Shown piece after piece: positions 23,388 to 31,542 of a DNA stretch of 33,773 nucleotides (position 1 is its first letter; the number at the start of each line of letters is the position of its first letter). The notes under the pieces were generated by a model, which made no database searches, was not told where the DNA came from, and was given only the letters and a program-made list of their open reading frames with translations. A program made the position numbers and the translations under genes. The stretch covers positions 1-33,773 of the forward strand of contig JAFAZC010000088.1 in assembly GCA_019239965.1 (NCBI GenBank), given 5' to 3'. Source of the stretch: Kutzneria sp. Lineage in GTDB: Bacteria; Actinomycetota; Actinomycetes; Mycobacteriales; Pseudonocardiaceae.

Positions 23388-24668
23388 GTGTCCCACTCTT
23401 CTCCTGAGCGGTCCGCCACCGCGCCCGGGGCCCGCCTCGCCGACTACAAGACAGCGCTGACCACACCGACCGCGTTGCCGCCGGTGCTCTTGTCGGTGCT
23501 GGCAAGGCTGCCTATCGGGATGAACAGCCTTGCCCTGCTGCTGTACGTTCGGCGCGCCACCGGCTCCTTCGCCACCGCCGGGCTGGTCTCGGCCGCGGCC
23601 CTGGTCGGCGTCGCTGTCGGATCGGTGATCCAGGGGAGGATCATGGATCGGCACGGTCCAAGTCGGCCGCTGTATGTCTTGGCCGTGCTGGCCACGCTGA
23701 TCGTGTCCACCGAGGTCTACGCGGTCGAGTCACACGCACCGGACGGCGTGCTGGTCGGGCTGGCATTCGGCATCGGGCTGACCGGACCGGCGGTCGGATC
23801 CGCATCGAGGTCGCTGTGGGTGCGGCTGCTACCGCCCGGACCGGTTCGCCAGGCCGCATACGCCTATGAGGCGATCAGCATGGAGGTGTTCTTCATTCTC
23901 GGCCCCGGCCTTGCCGGACTGATGAGTGCACTGCCGTTGGCCAGCACCGGCCTTGTCGTCGCCACGGGATGCACGGTCGTCGGCGGCCTCGGTTTCGCGC
24001 TGACGCCGGCCGTGCGGAGATGGCGACCCGCGGCGGACCAACCGCGTCCCGCCAGCCTGCTCGGCGCACTGACCAGCCATGGCATGCGCACCCTCACGCT
24101 GGCCGGGCTCGGCTTCGGCCTCACGATCGGCTTCATCGAGGTCGCCGTGCCCGCGGTGGCCACCGCCGCCGGCCGCCCCGAGATCAGCGGTGTGCTGCTC
24201 AGCCTCATGTCGATCAGCTCGGTGTTGTTCGGGGTGTTCTACGGAACACGGCCATGGCCACGATCGCTCCAGTGGAGACTGCCGACACTGCTCGCCGGCT
24301 TCTCGGTACTCGCTGTACTGCCCGCGGTACCGACAACACTGTTCTGGCTCGGCGCGACACTGCTCGTCACCGGAATGTTGATCACCCCACAGGCCACCGC
24401 GCACTCGGCCACCATCGACGTTGTCGCGCCAGTTGGCACGACCGCGGAAGCTTTCGGTTGGCTGATCACGGCGATCACGCTGGGCTTGGCGCTCGGCCAG
24501 TCGGCAAGCGGTCAGCTCGTCGAGTCACGCGGCCCCAGCCTGTCCTTCCTTGCCGCCACGCTCAGCGGACTGATCATCGCTGGCCTGCTGTGGCTGTTCC
24601 GCCGCACCCTGTCTGGCCAGCCGTCCGCCATTCCTGAGCCGGTCAGCGTGTCAGGAAGATCGGATTAG
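23388..24668 (+). CDS. MFS transporter
   Basis: The 426-aa protein has about 12 hydrophobic segments and the MFS loop motif between helices 2 and 3 (GRIMDRHGPSRPL). It resembles actinobacterial efflux-type MFS proteins; the substrate cannot be told from sequence. The GTG start at 23388 lies directly behind the triple CTGGTAC half-sites, suggesting induction by a ligand. Its last 26 bp overlap the 3' end of the opposing PHP gene. Confidence 0.85.
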   Translation: MSHSSPERSATAPGARLADYKTALTTPTALPPVLLSVLARLPIGMNSLALLLYVRRATGSFATAGLVSAAALVGVAVGSVIQGRIMDRHGPSRPLYVLAVLATLIVSTEVYAVESHAPDGVLVGLAFGIGLTGPAVGSASRSLWVRLLPPGPVRQAAYAYEAISMEVFFILGPGLAGLMSALPLASTGLVVATGCTVVGGLGFALTPAVRRWRPAADQPRPASLLGALTSHGMRTLTLAGLGFGLTIGFIEVAVPAVATAAGRPEISGVLLSLMSISSVLFGVFYGTRPWPRSLQWRLPTLLAGFSVLAVLPAVPTTLFWLGATLLVTGMLITPQATAHSATIDVVAPVGTTAEAFGWLITAITLGLALGQSASGQLVESRGPSLSFLAATLSGLIIAGLLWLFRRTLSGQPSAIPEPVSVSGRSD

Positions 24669-26154
24669 TCAGGGCGACCATTGTGTCCAGTGTGGTGCTG
24701 GTGGGTACCGGACGACGCACCTCCGCCCGCACCCACGCGGATTCGACCGCGCTCGTCGTCCACCGCACGACCGCCGCGCCCGAATCGGGCACCTCGGCGA
24801 GGTGTGCCGGGCCCAGCGGCGTGACCAACCGAACGGTGGTTCCCGGCGCACCGCCGACCTCCACCACCACCTCGACCGGTCCCTGTGCGGGCAACCGCTC
24901 ACCGATGCCGGCGCTCTGCTTGTCGGCGTACACCGAGTACGCGGCCATCGACAGCCGGACCCCTGAGGACTCCGCGATCCAGTTCCTGCCTGCCTTGAGC
25001 CCGTCGAACAGGAACGGTCCGAGCAGGTCTTGCGCGTACACGACGTTGTGCGGAAGTCCGACGACCTGCGGCTCGCTGTGCGCGTCGCTGTTCCCGACCG
25101 CCGGCAGCCAGCGACCAGCACGCAGCAGCCGGTCCCATGTTGCGAGGCTCAACTCGTCGTCAAGGCTCCACGGACCATTCCACACCTCGATCGCGTCGAC
25201 GAGGTCGTAGCGGAATCCGAACGAGCAGCCGACACAGGGGGAGTGCGGATGCGCGGCGACCACGAGACCACCAACCGAGTGCACCTCGTCGACGAACCGG
25301 CGGAACTCCGCGGGTTGACAGTCGCGATAACGCCAGTCGATCCAGCGGCCGACGGGCAGATTCCACGCCGGCCAATGGCCAGACCTCGTGGTGACCTCCT
25401 CACCGTTGAGGATCAACAGATCGTCGGTGGCGTGCTGGCCCCATTGCAGCGAGGCGCTCGGATTGTTGTGCTCGGTGGACACTATGAAGTCGAGGCCAGC
25501 GGCACGCGCGGCGGCGACCAGTTCGGCCGGCGTGCGCTTGCCGTCGGAGTGGACGGTGTGCAGATGACCGTCGCCCCGATACCAGTCACGCCCCCGTCGG
25601 CGTGCCGGTGCGGACGTCGGCGCCGGACTCAGCTGGAACGGTTGGCCGGCAGGCCCGAACCGGAGCGTGACATCGACCTCGTAGTTCATCCCGAGTGGGG
25701 ACACCGTGTATGGGCCGAGCAGGACGTGCCAGGTGCCCGGCGTGATCGGCCCCGGCAGGTAACCGGGCGTAGCGCCGGAGGGACTGAGGGTGAACTGGTC
25801 GCGGAATCCGCCTGACCAGCCCCGGAATCCCCGGTGGTTGCCCAGTTCGTGCCCCTCCGGTCCGAAGATGCCGATGTCCAGCGCGTTGCCAAGCTCGCCG
25901 ACCGGAGCCGGTGGCCGGTCGTAGTGGTAGCTGACCTCGATCTCGCTGACTCCGGGAGGTACGTGGACCGGCAGATAGTGCCAGTCCGACGCACCGAGTT
26001 CGAATCTCCCGGTGACCTTCTCTGTGAGTTCGGTTCCGGTGGTGGCCGACGCGAAGGCCACGGGCGGCAGCATCGTGCCCATCGCGCCGGCCGCGAGCAC
26101 GCCGCCGGCTCTGAGCAGCGCCCGCCGGTTCAGGTGATGTCCGCACACATCCAT
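24643..26154 (-). CDS. Tat-exported CehA/McbA-family PHP metallohydrolase
   Basis: The 503-aa protein begins with a twin-arginine signal (LNRRALLRAGG and a hydrophobic stretch). Residues about 40-185 form a strand-rich domain. Then follows a PHP domain with GDGHLHTVHSDG, STEHNN, VVAAHPH and GNSDAH, which supply the metal ligands. A C-terminal beta domain of about 110 residues completes it. The family (CehA/McbA) includes carbaryl hydrolases, but many members are phosphoesterases of unknown substrate. It is divergent from the dnaN-like gene and convergent, with a 26-bp overlap, to the MFS gene. Confidence 0.85.
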   Translation of the reverse strand: MDVCGHHLNRRALLRAGGVLAAGAMGTMLPPVAFASATTGTELTEKVTGRFELGASDWHYLPVHVPPGVSEIEVSYHYDRPPAPVGELGNALDIGIFGPEGHELGNHRGFRGWSGGFRDQFTLSPSGATPGYLPGPITPGTWHVLLGPYTVSPLGMNYEVDVTLRFGPAGQPFQLSPAPTSAPARRRGRDWYRGDGHLHTVHSDGKRTPAELVAAARAAGLDFIVSTEHNNPSASLQWGQHATDDLLILNGEEVTTRSGHWPAWNLPVGRWIDWRYRDCQPAEFRRFVDEVHSVGGLVVAAHPHSPCVGCSFGFRYDLVDAIEVWNGPWSLDDELSLATWDRLLRAGRWLPAVGNSDAHSEPQVVGLPHNVVYAQDLLGPFLFDGLKAGRNWIAESSGVRLSMAAYSVYADKQSAGIGERLPAQGPVEVVVEVGGAPGTTVRLVTPLGPAHLAEVPDSGAAVVRWTTSAVESAWVRAEVRRPVPTSTTLDTMVALTNPIFLTR

Positions 26155-26226
26155 GACCGTAGGCGGGAAACGTCCCCGGTGTCAGGACCCGGTCGTATGT
26201 CAGAGCGCGGCCGTACCGTGTTCGGC

Positions 26227-27339
26227 ATGGATCTCACCGTGACCACCGCCAGGCTGTCAGCGGCAATGACCGACCTGGTCCGACTGCTGCCGACAAGGGT
26301 GTACGACCCGGTGCTGGCCGGTGTCCTAATCACCGCCAGCCGGGAGGGCCTGCTGCTCGCCGGCACCGACCGGGAACGCGGAGTCCGCCTGAGCTGTCCC
26401 GCGATCGTGCATACCGACGGCCGGGTGCTGGTGCCGGCCAAGCCGCTCGCCGACACCCTGCGCGCCATGGAGGTCGACGAGATCAGAGTGGTCGTGGAGG
26501 GGTCCCGGCTCGCGATCAGGACGCCGGGTGCCCGGTTCGCGCTGCCGCTACTCGAGGCCGACCTGCACCCGGGCGTTGCCGAGCCGCCACCCCTCGTCGG
26601 CGAGGTGGACGGTCGCCGCTTCGCTGATCTGCTCGCCACCGTGGCCAGTGTTGCGTCCCGGGACGACGCCCTGCCGATGCTGACCGGAGTGCGGCTGCGC
26701 AATCGGCCGGGAGGGCGGCTCAGCATGGTCGCCACGGACCGGTACCGGCTCGCCGTTGGTGAGCTGTCCTGGTCGCCTACCGGAACCGATTTCGACGTCA
26801 TGGTGCCTGCCGCAGTGCTTGCGGAGGCCGCCAAACAGGCCGCGGGTGCCGAACGGGTCAGCCTGCATGCCGACGCTGACCGCGCCGGCCTGGTGTGGAA
26901 CGGTTCCACGATCACCACCACGCTGCTGGCCACCACACTGCCCGACGAGCGCAAGCTGATCCCGACCACGGTGGAGAGCACGGCCGAGCTGGAGGCCGAC
27001 TCGCTGGCCGGCGCGGTCCGCCGAGTCGGCTTGTACAACGACGGTCGGCCGATCGTGCGGTTGGACATCGGAGCTGGCGAGGTGCGCGTGCACAGCGGAG
27101 ACCACCAGGGCGGGCAGGCCGAGGAGATGGTGAAGGCGGAGGTCGAGGGCAGCCGGGTATCCCCCGCGTACCAGGTGCGCTATCTGGCCGACGTACTCAA
27201 GGCGTTCGCCGGACAGCGGATACGGCTCGGCGTCCAGGCCGGCTATCGAGGCTCGCTGTTCACTGCCGCGCACTCCGAGAGCCTGCGCTACCTGGTGGTC
27301 CCGATCCGCCCGCTGGAGGGAGACCAGGTGGTCGGCTAG
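26227..27339 (+). CDS. DNA polymerase III beta-subunit-like protein (second sliding clamp)
   Basis: The 370-aa protein shows the three-domain clamp layout: LLPTRVYDPVLAGVLITA (about 30-47), the DDALPMLTGVRL and MVATDRYRLAV segments of domain 2, and the C-terminal SLRYLVVPIRP, which matches the clamp end. It has the family's normal length. The neighbours are not dnaA, recF or gyrB, so this is not the usual oriC copy and most likely is a paralogue. No strong Shine-Dalgarno is present; TACCGT ends seven bases before the ATG, so it may be leaderless. An in-frame ATG at 26197 is the alternative start. Whether it replaces, competes with or modifies the main clamp is unknown. Confidence 0.82.
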   Translation: MDLTVTTARLSAAMTDLVRLLPTRVYDPVLAGVLITASREGLLLAGTDRERGVRLSCPAIVHTDGRVLVPAKPLADTLRAMEVDEIRVVVEGSRLAIRTPGARFALPLLEADLHPGVAEPPPLVGEVDGRRFADLLATVASVASRDDALPMLTGVRLRNRPGGRLSMVATDRYRLAVGELSWSPTGTDFDVMVPAAVLAEAAKQAAGAERVSLHADADRAGLVWNGSTITTTLLATTLPDERKLIPTTVESTAELEADSLAGAVRRVGLYNDGRPIVRLDIGAGEVRVHSGDHQGGQAEEMVKAEVEGSRVSPAYQVRYLADVLKAFAGQRIRLGVQAGYRGSLFTAAHSESLRYLVVPIRPLEGDQVVG

Positions 27340-27404
27340 CGGGGCGGACCAGTCCGACGGGCACGTCACCGATGAAGGCGATCACGTTGTGGCCGTGCTT
27401 GGTG

Positions 27405-27515
27405 GGTTCGGGGCTCACCGCGATGAGAGAGCGGATCACAGCTGTCGGCGGTCAGCTCGATGTGGAAAGCGAGCCTGCTCGCGGCACCACAATCGCGGTG
27501 TCGGTGCCGACGTGA
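27405..27515 (+). pseudogene. Remnant of a NarL-type sensor histidine kinase (3' end only)
   Basis: Only the last ATPase segment is left: GSGLTAMRERITAVGG followed by LDVESEPARGTT, the G2-type end of an HPK7 histidine kinase. Upstream the frame has no kinase sequence, so more than 300 residues are missing. The stop overlaps the response-regulator start as GTGA, as in an intact kinase-regulator operon. Confidence 0.8.
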
Positions 27516-28017
27516 TCAGGGAACCGGTCATCCGCGTGCTCGTGGTCGACGACCACCCGGTCGCCCGCGAAGGCGTACGGCGCATGCTCGACGGCCAGCC
27601 TGGCCTGCGTGTCGTCGCCGAAGCCGCCGACGGGGCGGCGGCGCTCACGGCAGTGTCCGAGCATCGGCCCGATGTGGTGTTGATGGACCAGCGGATGCCG
27701 GTGTTCGACGGAGTCGCGGCCATCCGCCGGCTGACCGGGAAGTACCCCGCCGTGCGGATGCTCGTGCTCACCACATACGACGAGGATCACGACATCCAGC
27801 GCGCGATCGAGGCCGGGGCCGAAGGGGATCTGCTCAAGGACACTCCGTCGCCGATGGACTGACCAACCGGGCCATCGCGACTCGGCTGCACATTTCCGAG
27901 GCAACGGTCAAGTCACATCTAGTGCATGTCTTCACCAAGCTCGGTGTTGACGACCGGACCGCCCCGGTCACCGTCGCCCTGCAACGCGGCCTCCTGCACC
28001 TTGACCGTGGCAGTTAA
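27512..28017 (+). pseudogene. NarL/FixJ-type response regulator with internal deletion and frameshift
   Basis: The GTG at 27512 opens a normal receiver domain (VLVVDDHPVAREGV, phospho-acceptor Asp in VLMDQRMP, TTYDEDHDIQRAIEAGAEG) that stops at 27862. The LuxR-type DNA-binding end (GLTNRAIATRLHISEATVKSHL, then FTKLGVDDRT) follows in another frame up to 28017. The linker and the first helix of the output domain, about 40 residues, are missing at the junction near 27850. An intact family member needs both, so the gene is broken. Together with the kinase scrap it marks a decayed two-component system. Confidence 0.85.
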
Positions 28018-28018
28018 C

Positions 28019-28825
28019 TCACCGGCCGGTGCGCAGATACTCCAACTGGGCGCTAACCGACCACTCCGCCGCCGGCCACAGGGAACGGTCCACGTCGGCG
28101 TAGACCAGTTCGACGATCTGCCGTGCGGTCGCCTCCGGACCGAGCCGCTCCACGGCGGCCCGAACCTGGGCCAGCCTCTGCTCACGGTGGGCCAGGTAGG
28201 CGCGCGCCGCGTCGCCCGCATCGCTCAGCTCGGCTCCGTGGCCAGGCAGCACGGTCGTGCCCGGCGCCAGCTCGGCGAGCCGGCGCAGTGAGCCGAGGTA
28301 GTCACCGAGCCGCTCGACCACGGTGGTGCCGCGTCCCAGTATGGTGTCGCCGGTCAGAATGGCCGGCGCGGTGTCATGTTCGATGTGCAGGCACAGCGAA
28401 TCCGCGGTGTGTCCGGGCGTCGTGAGCACCCGGATCTCCAGTCCGGCCACTGAGAGCACCTCTCCGTCGGCGAGCCCCTCCGAGCCGAGCCGCAGTGCCG
28501 GATCCAGCGCGAGCACGGGCGCCTTGACCATGTCAGCGAACCTGCGTGCGCCCTCAGCGTGGTCGGGGTGGCCGTGTGTCAGCAGCACCTTGGCCACCGG
28601 CCCGCAGTCGGCGATCCGGGCGAGATGCCGCCTGTCGTCCGGCCCGGGGTCGACCACGACGCAGGACGCCGAGTCCGGTGCCCTCAGCACCCAGGTGTTG
28701 GTGCCGTCGAGGGTCATCTCGGACGGATTTTCCGCGAGCAGCACCGACGCGGCGCCGGTCACCGCCCGCAGCACACCGTAGGCCGGATGTTCGACTCGCA
28801 CGCCGGTCACCGGCCGGTCACTCAT
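28019..28825 (-). CDS. MBL-fold metallohydrolase (Rv3677c type)
   Basis: The 268-aa protein has the metallo-beta-lactamase motif THGHPDHAEG, then TTPGHTADS, the bridging Asp of LTGDTILGRG and the last His of VLPGHGAE. A C-terminal helical segment is similar to LACTB2-type hydrolases. M. tuberculosis Rv3677c next to crp is the positional match. The natural substrate is unknown, RNA or thioesters being known for relatives. The ATG at 28825 overlaps the stop of the upstream NUDIX gene as ATGA. Confidence 0.88.
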   Translation of the reverse strand: MSDRPVTGVRVEHPAYGVLRAVTGAASVLLAENPSEMTLDGTNTWVLRAPDSASCVVVDPGPDDRRHLARIADCGPVAKVLLTHGHPDHAEGARRFADMVKAPVLALDPALRLGSEGLADGEVLSVAGLEIRVLTTPGHTADSLCLHIEHDTAPAILTGDTILGRGTTVVERLGDYLGSLRRLAELAPGTTVLPGHGAELSDAGDAARAYLAHREQRLAQVRAAVERLGPEATARQIVELVYADVDRSLWPAAEWSVSAQLEYLRTGR

Positions 28826-29712
28826 GAACGCTCCAGGCGGTCGTCCGGGCGGGCCGGCAGGTGCGGCACTGCCGAGTCGTAGTCCGGGTGGCCAGGGAAC
28901 ACCGCATGCAACACGTCACCGCGCCGGATCACTCTGGGGATGATCTTCTTGATGGCCCGGTTCTGAGCCATGGCCGCCTCGACGGAACCAGCCTCAGCCA
29001 GCTCGGTGAGGGTCATCCAGGTCGGCGGCAGCAGCGAGCAGCGGCCCACTTTCCAGTCCTCGAGCACGTCGGCGGGTCGCCGCCAGCCCGCGAGATCGGC
29101 CTCGGTCGTCATGCCGTCAGCGCTCTGGCCCTCCGGCAGCACGGCGAGGAAGAATCTCGCGTCGAAACGGCGAGGCTCCTCCGCCGGGGTGACCCAGTTC
29201 GCCCACGGCCGCAGCAGGTCCGTGCGCAGCACCAGCTCGGCATCGGCGAGAAAGCGGGCCAGCGACACGCTTCTGTTCACCAACGCGGTGCGTGCGTCGC
29301 GGTAGCCACCGGTGTCCTCGACGATCGAGTCGCCGTGCGCGCCGGCCAACAGCACGCCGGCCTCCTCGAACGTCTCGCGTACGGCCGCACACACCAGTGC
29401 CCTCGCGAGCACCGGAGCACAGCCGAACCGCCTGCCCCACCAGTCCGGATCTGGGCCGGACCAGGCCACCGAGGTCTCCATGTCCCGCTGATCGACACCG
29501 CCACCAGGGAAGACCGTCATCCCGCCGGCGAAGGCCATTCCCGCGACCCTACGCAGCAGGAAGACCTCCATTCCATCGCCGCCCTCCCTGAGAAGCATGA
29601 CGGTGGCCGCGTCCCTGGGAACCGGGATGCCGCGAGCAGCCGTGGCGCCGTCTACCGACGCCATCGGCCGGAAACCGTCGGGCAGGGGCAGTTCGGTGGG
29701 AAGGTCGGACAC
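28822..29712 (-). CDS. NUDIX hydrolase (NUDT19-like)
   Basis: The 296-aa protein has an N-terminal strand block (ATVMLLREGGDGMEVFLLRR), the motif FAGGMTVFPGGGVD, and, after an insertion of about 30 residues, the NUDIX core AAVRETFEEAGVLL. The insertion between the GG and the RExxEE parts is typical of the NUDT19/RDD subgroup, whose members include CoA and acyl-CoA diphosphatases. The start is GTG at 29712. It is coupled by a 4-nt overlap to the MBL gene, and its start lies only 21 bp from the divergent oxidoreductase. Confidence 0.85.
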   Translation of the reverse strand: MSDLPTELPLPDGFRPMASVDGATAARGIPVPRDAATVMLLREGGDGMEVFLLRRVAGMAFAGGMTVFPGGGVDQRDMETSVAWSGPDPDWWGRRFGCAPVLARALVCAAVRETFEEAGVLLAGAHGDSIVEDTGGYRDARTALVNRSVSLARFLADAELVLRTDLLRPWANWVTPAEEPRRFDARFFLAVLPEGQSADGMTTEADLAGWRRPADVLEDWKVGRCSLLPPTWMTLTELAEAGSVEAAMAQNRAIKKIIPRVIRRGDVLHAVFPGHPDYDSAVPHLPARPDDRLERS

Positions 29713-29733
29713 ACCAAGAGCCTAAGGGGCAGG

Positions 29734-30639
29734 ATGTTCGCCGTGGAGGAGCAGCTACGAGTGGGACTCGTCGGCGCCGGGCCGTGGGCACGCGCCGTAC
29801 ACGCGCCGGGAATCGCCGACCATCCGGGCACCCGGTTGGTGTCGGTGTGGACAAGGAGCGGAAGCAACGCCGAGGACCTCGCTGGTCGATACGGAGCCGA
29901 GGTTTCGACCGATCCACGGCAACTGATCGATCAGGTGGACGCGGTCGCTTTCGCGGTGCCCCCGCAGGTTCAGGCGGAGTTGGCGGTGACCGCGGCACGG
30001 GCCGGCAAGCACGTTGTGCTGGACAAGCCACTGGCTGGCGATCTCACGCATGCACGCGAGGTCGCCGACGCGATCGCCGCGGCCGACGTCGCTTCACTGA
30101 TCATGCTGACCAGACGGTTCGAGCCGGAGACCGTGGAATGGCTCACGGATCTGCGCCGGCTCGGCGGGTGGACGGGCGGTGCGGCGAAGTGGCTGTCCGG
30201 GGCACTGCTCGGCGGCGAGTACGCCGGTTCACGGTGGCGGCACGCGCAGGGCGCGCTCATCGATGTCGGCCCGCACACGATTGACCTGTTGGACACCGCC
30301 ATCGGCAGGGTCACCGAAGTGGTTGCCGCGTACCGGGGCGAGCCCGACCTGTGGCACCTGATGCTGGCGCATGAAAACGGTGCGACCAGCACCGTGTCCA
30401 TGTCACTGCGGATGCCGACGAAGCCCACCGTGATCGAGTTCGCGGTGTACGGCGAGCACGGGTACCGGACGCTGACCGGACCGCCGGCGTCCAGCCAGGC
30501 CTGTTACGCGGCACTGCTCGACGATTTCGTCGCCATGGTTCGCAGTGGTGTGCACTCACATCCCTGTGACGCCCGACGCGGTCTGCACTTGCAGGGAGTC
30601 CTGGATCAGGCGCTCGCCAAGCTGGCCCAAGCCACCTGA
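29734..30639 (+). CDS. Gfo/Idh/MocA-family oxidoreductase
   Basis: The 301-aa protein has an N-terminal Rossmann fold (RVGLVGAGPWARAVHAPGI), the conserved LDKPLAGD (EKP motif with Asp) and a C-terminal alpha/beta domain with the DVGPHTIDLL segment that usually carries the catalytic His. NAD(P)-dependent oxidation of a sugar or inositol-like substrate is the family role; the true substrate is unknown. The ATG at 29734 is chosen, with AAGGGGC upstream; GTG at 29743 is an alternative. The long open frame upstream is the antisense of the NUDIX gene. Confidence 0.88.
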   Translation: MFAVEEQLRVGLVGAGPWARAVHAPGIADHPGTRLVSVWTRSGSNAEDLAGRYGAEVSTDPRQLIDQVDAVAFAVPPQVQAELAVTAARAGKHVVLDKPLAGDLTHAREVADAIAAADVASLIMLTRRFEPETVEWLTDLRRLGGWTGGAAKWLSGALLGGEYAGSRWRHAQGALIDVGPHTIDLLDTAIGRVTEVVAAYRGEPDLWHLMLAHENGATSTVSMSLRMPTKPTVIEFAVYGEHGYRTLTGPPASSQACYAALLDDFVAMVRSGVHSHPCDARRGLHLQGVLDQALAKLAQAT

Positions 30640-30665
30640 CCGGACTGGACATCGCGGTCGTCCGG

Positions 30666-31526
30666 TCATCCCGACGACTCGGAGTTGGACCGCTCCTCCC
30701 GCTGGGCCAGCTCCTCGTGCAATTGCCGAAGCAGATCGCGTTCGACGTCGCTGAGCTGGTCCTCGCCGGACCCATGGCGCTCGGCGGGCGGATCGATCAT
30801 CGGTGGCATCGCCGCGGGAGACACGATCACGGTGGGCGACTCGTGGTCGGGCGGACCGGGAGCGACGGCGGGTCTGGCGGCGTCCGCCGTCGCCGGACCC
30901 GGCTGGCGGCCTCGGCCGTCCGCGAATATGACCGGCTTGGCCGCCGCGGCGGCCATGAGGTGATAGTCGGTTGGCTCGACGCCCGGCCGCAGCACCTCGA
31001 CCACCGCTCGCAGACCAGCGACGGCCAGCGCCTGCGCGACCCGGTATGCCGTGGCCGGCGCGAAACCCTCCGACCCGATTTCGACGATGACGACTCGTTG
31101 CGGGACCACACCGGGAGTCGCACCGGCCGGTGTCAGGCGCCAAACGCACTGCACCGACCGCACGTCACGCAGGAATCCCATGGCTGGACGCAGCGCCTCT
31201 TCCACTCCGACACAGGCATCCCGTTCCGAACTGAACCGGTGGGGCGGGGCGTACCAGGTGTCACGCACCTTGAGCCGGTCGGCGAGCGAAGGATCCGACC
31301 GGGTCTCGTCCAACAGCGAACGCAGATACCTGTGTTCATCGGGGGTCACCGGAACACCGCCGGCGGCGAGGCAGCCGACCAGCAACTCCGCGGCACGGTC
31401 CAGCTCGGCGACGGCGATCAGCTCACGTGCCGAGTTCACGGCGTCGTCGTCGATGCGCCCTGCCATTCGGAGCAGGAAATCATGCAGCCGGTCGGAGAGA
31501 CCGTCCGCGAGGACGCGATCAGACAT
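30666..31526 (-). CDS. Actinobacterial protein of unknown function, paralogue of the upstream gene
   Basis: The 286-aa protein is not of a family I can name. It starts at the ATG at 31526, which has GGAGGAG seven bases upstream. Its N-terminal helical module (HDFLLRMAGRIDDDAV to VTPDEHRYLRSLL, residues 12-70), the YAPPHRF motif, the strand RVVIVEIGSE and the end VEVLRPGVEPTDYHLM match in order the gene at 31543-32139, so the two are distant paralogues. It differs by a C-terminal low-complexity Pro/Ala linker and a final charged helix (LSDVERDLLRQLHEELAQRE) that could be a coiled coil. The gap to its partner is 16 bp. Confidence 0.75.
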   Translation of the reverse strand: MSDRVLADGLSDRLHDFLLRMAGRIDDDAVNSARELIAVAELDRAAELLVGCLAAGGVPVTPDEHRYLRSLLDETRSDPSLADRLKVRDTWYAPPHRFSSERDACVGVEEALRPAMGFLRDVRSVQCVWRLTPAGATPGVVPQRVVIVEIGSEGFAPATAYRVAQALAVAGLRAVVEVLRPGVEPTDYHLMAAAAAKPVIFADGRGRQPGPATADAARPAVAPGPPDHESPTVIVSPAAMPPMIDPPAERHGSGEDQLSDVERDLLRQLHEELAQREERSNSESSG

Positions 31527-31542
31527 ACCGGATCTCCTCCGC

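Noticed and set aside
25834-26226. Upstream extension of the dnaN-like frame
   Set aside because: Antisense to the PHP gene; clamp homology starts at the ATG at 26227.
28861-29733. Upstream extension of the oxidoreductase frame
   Set aside because: It is antisense to the NUDIX gene; the Rossmann fold begins directly after the ATG at 29734.
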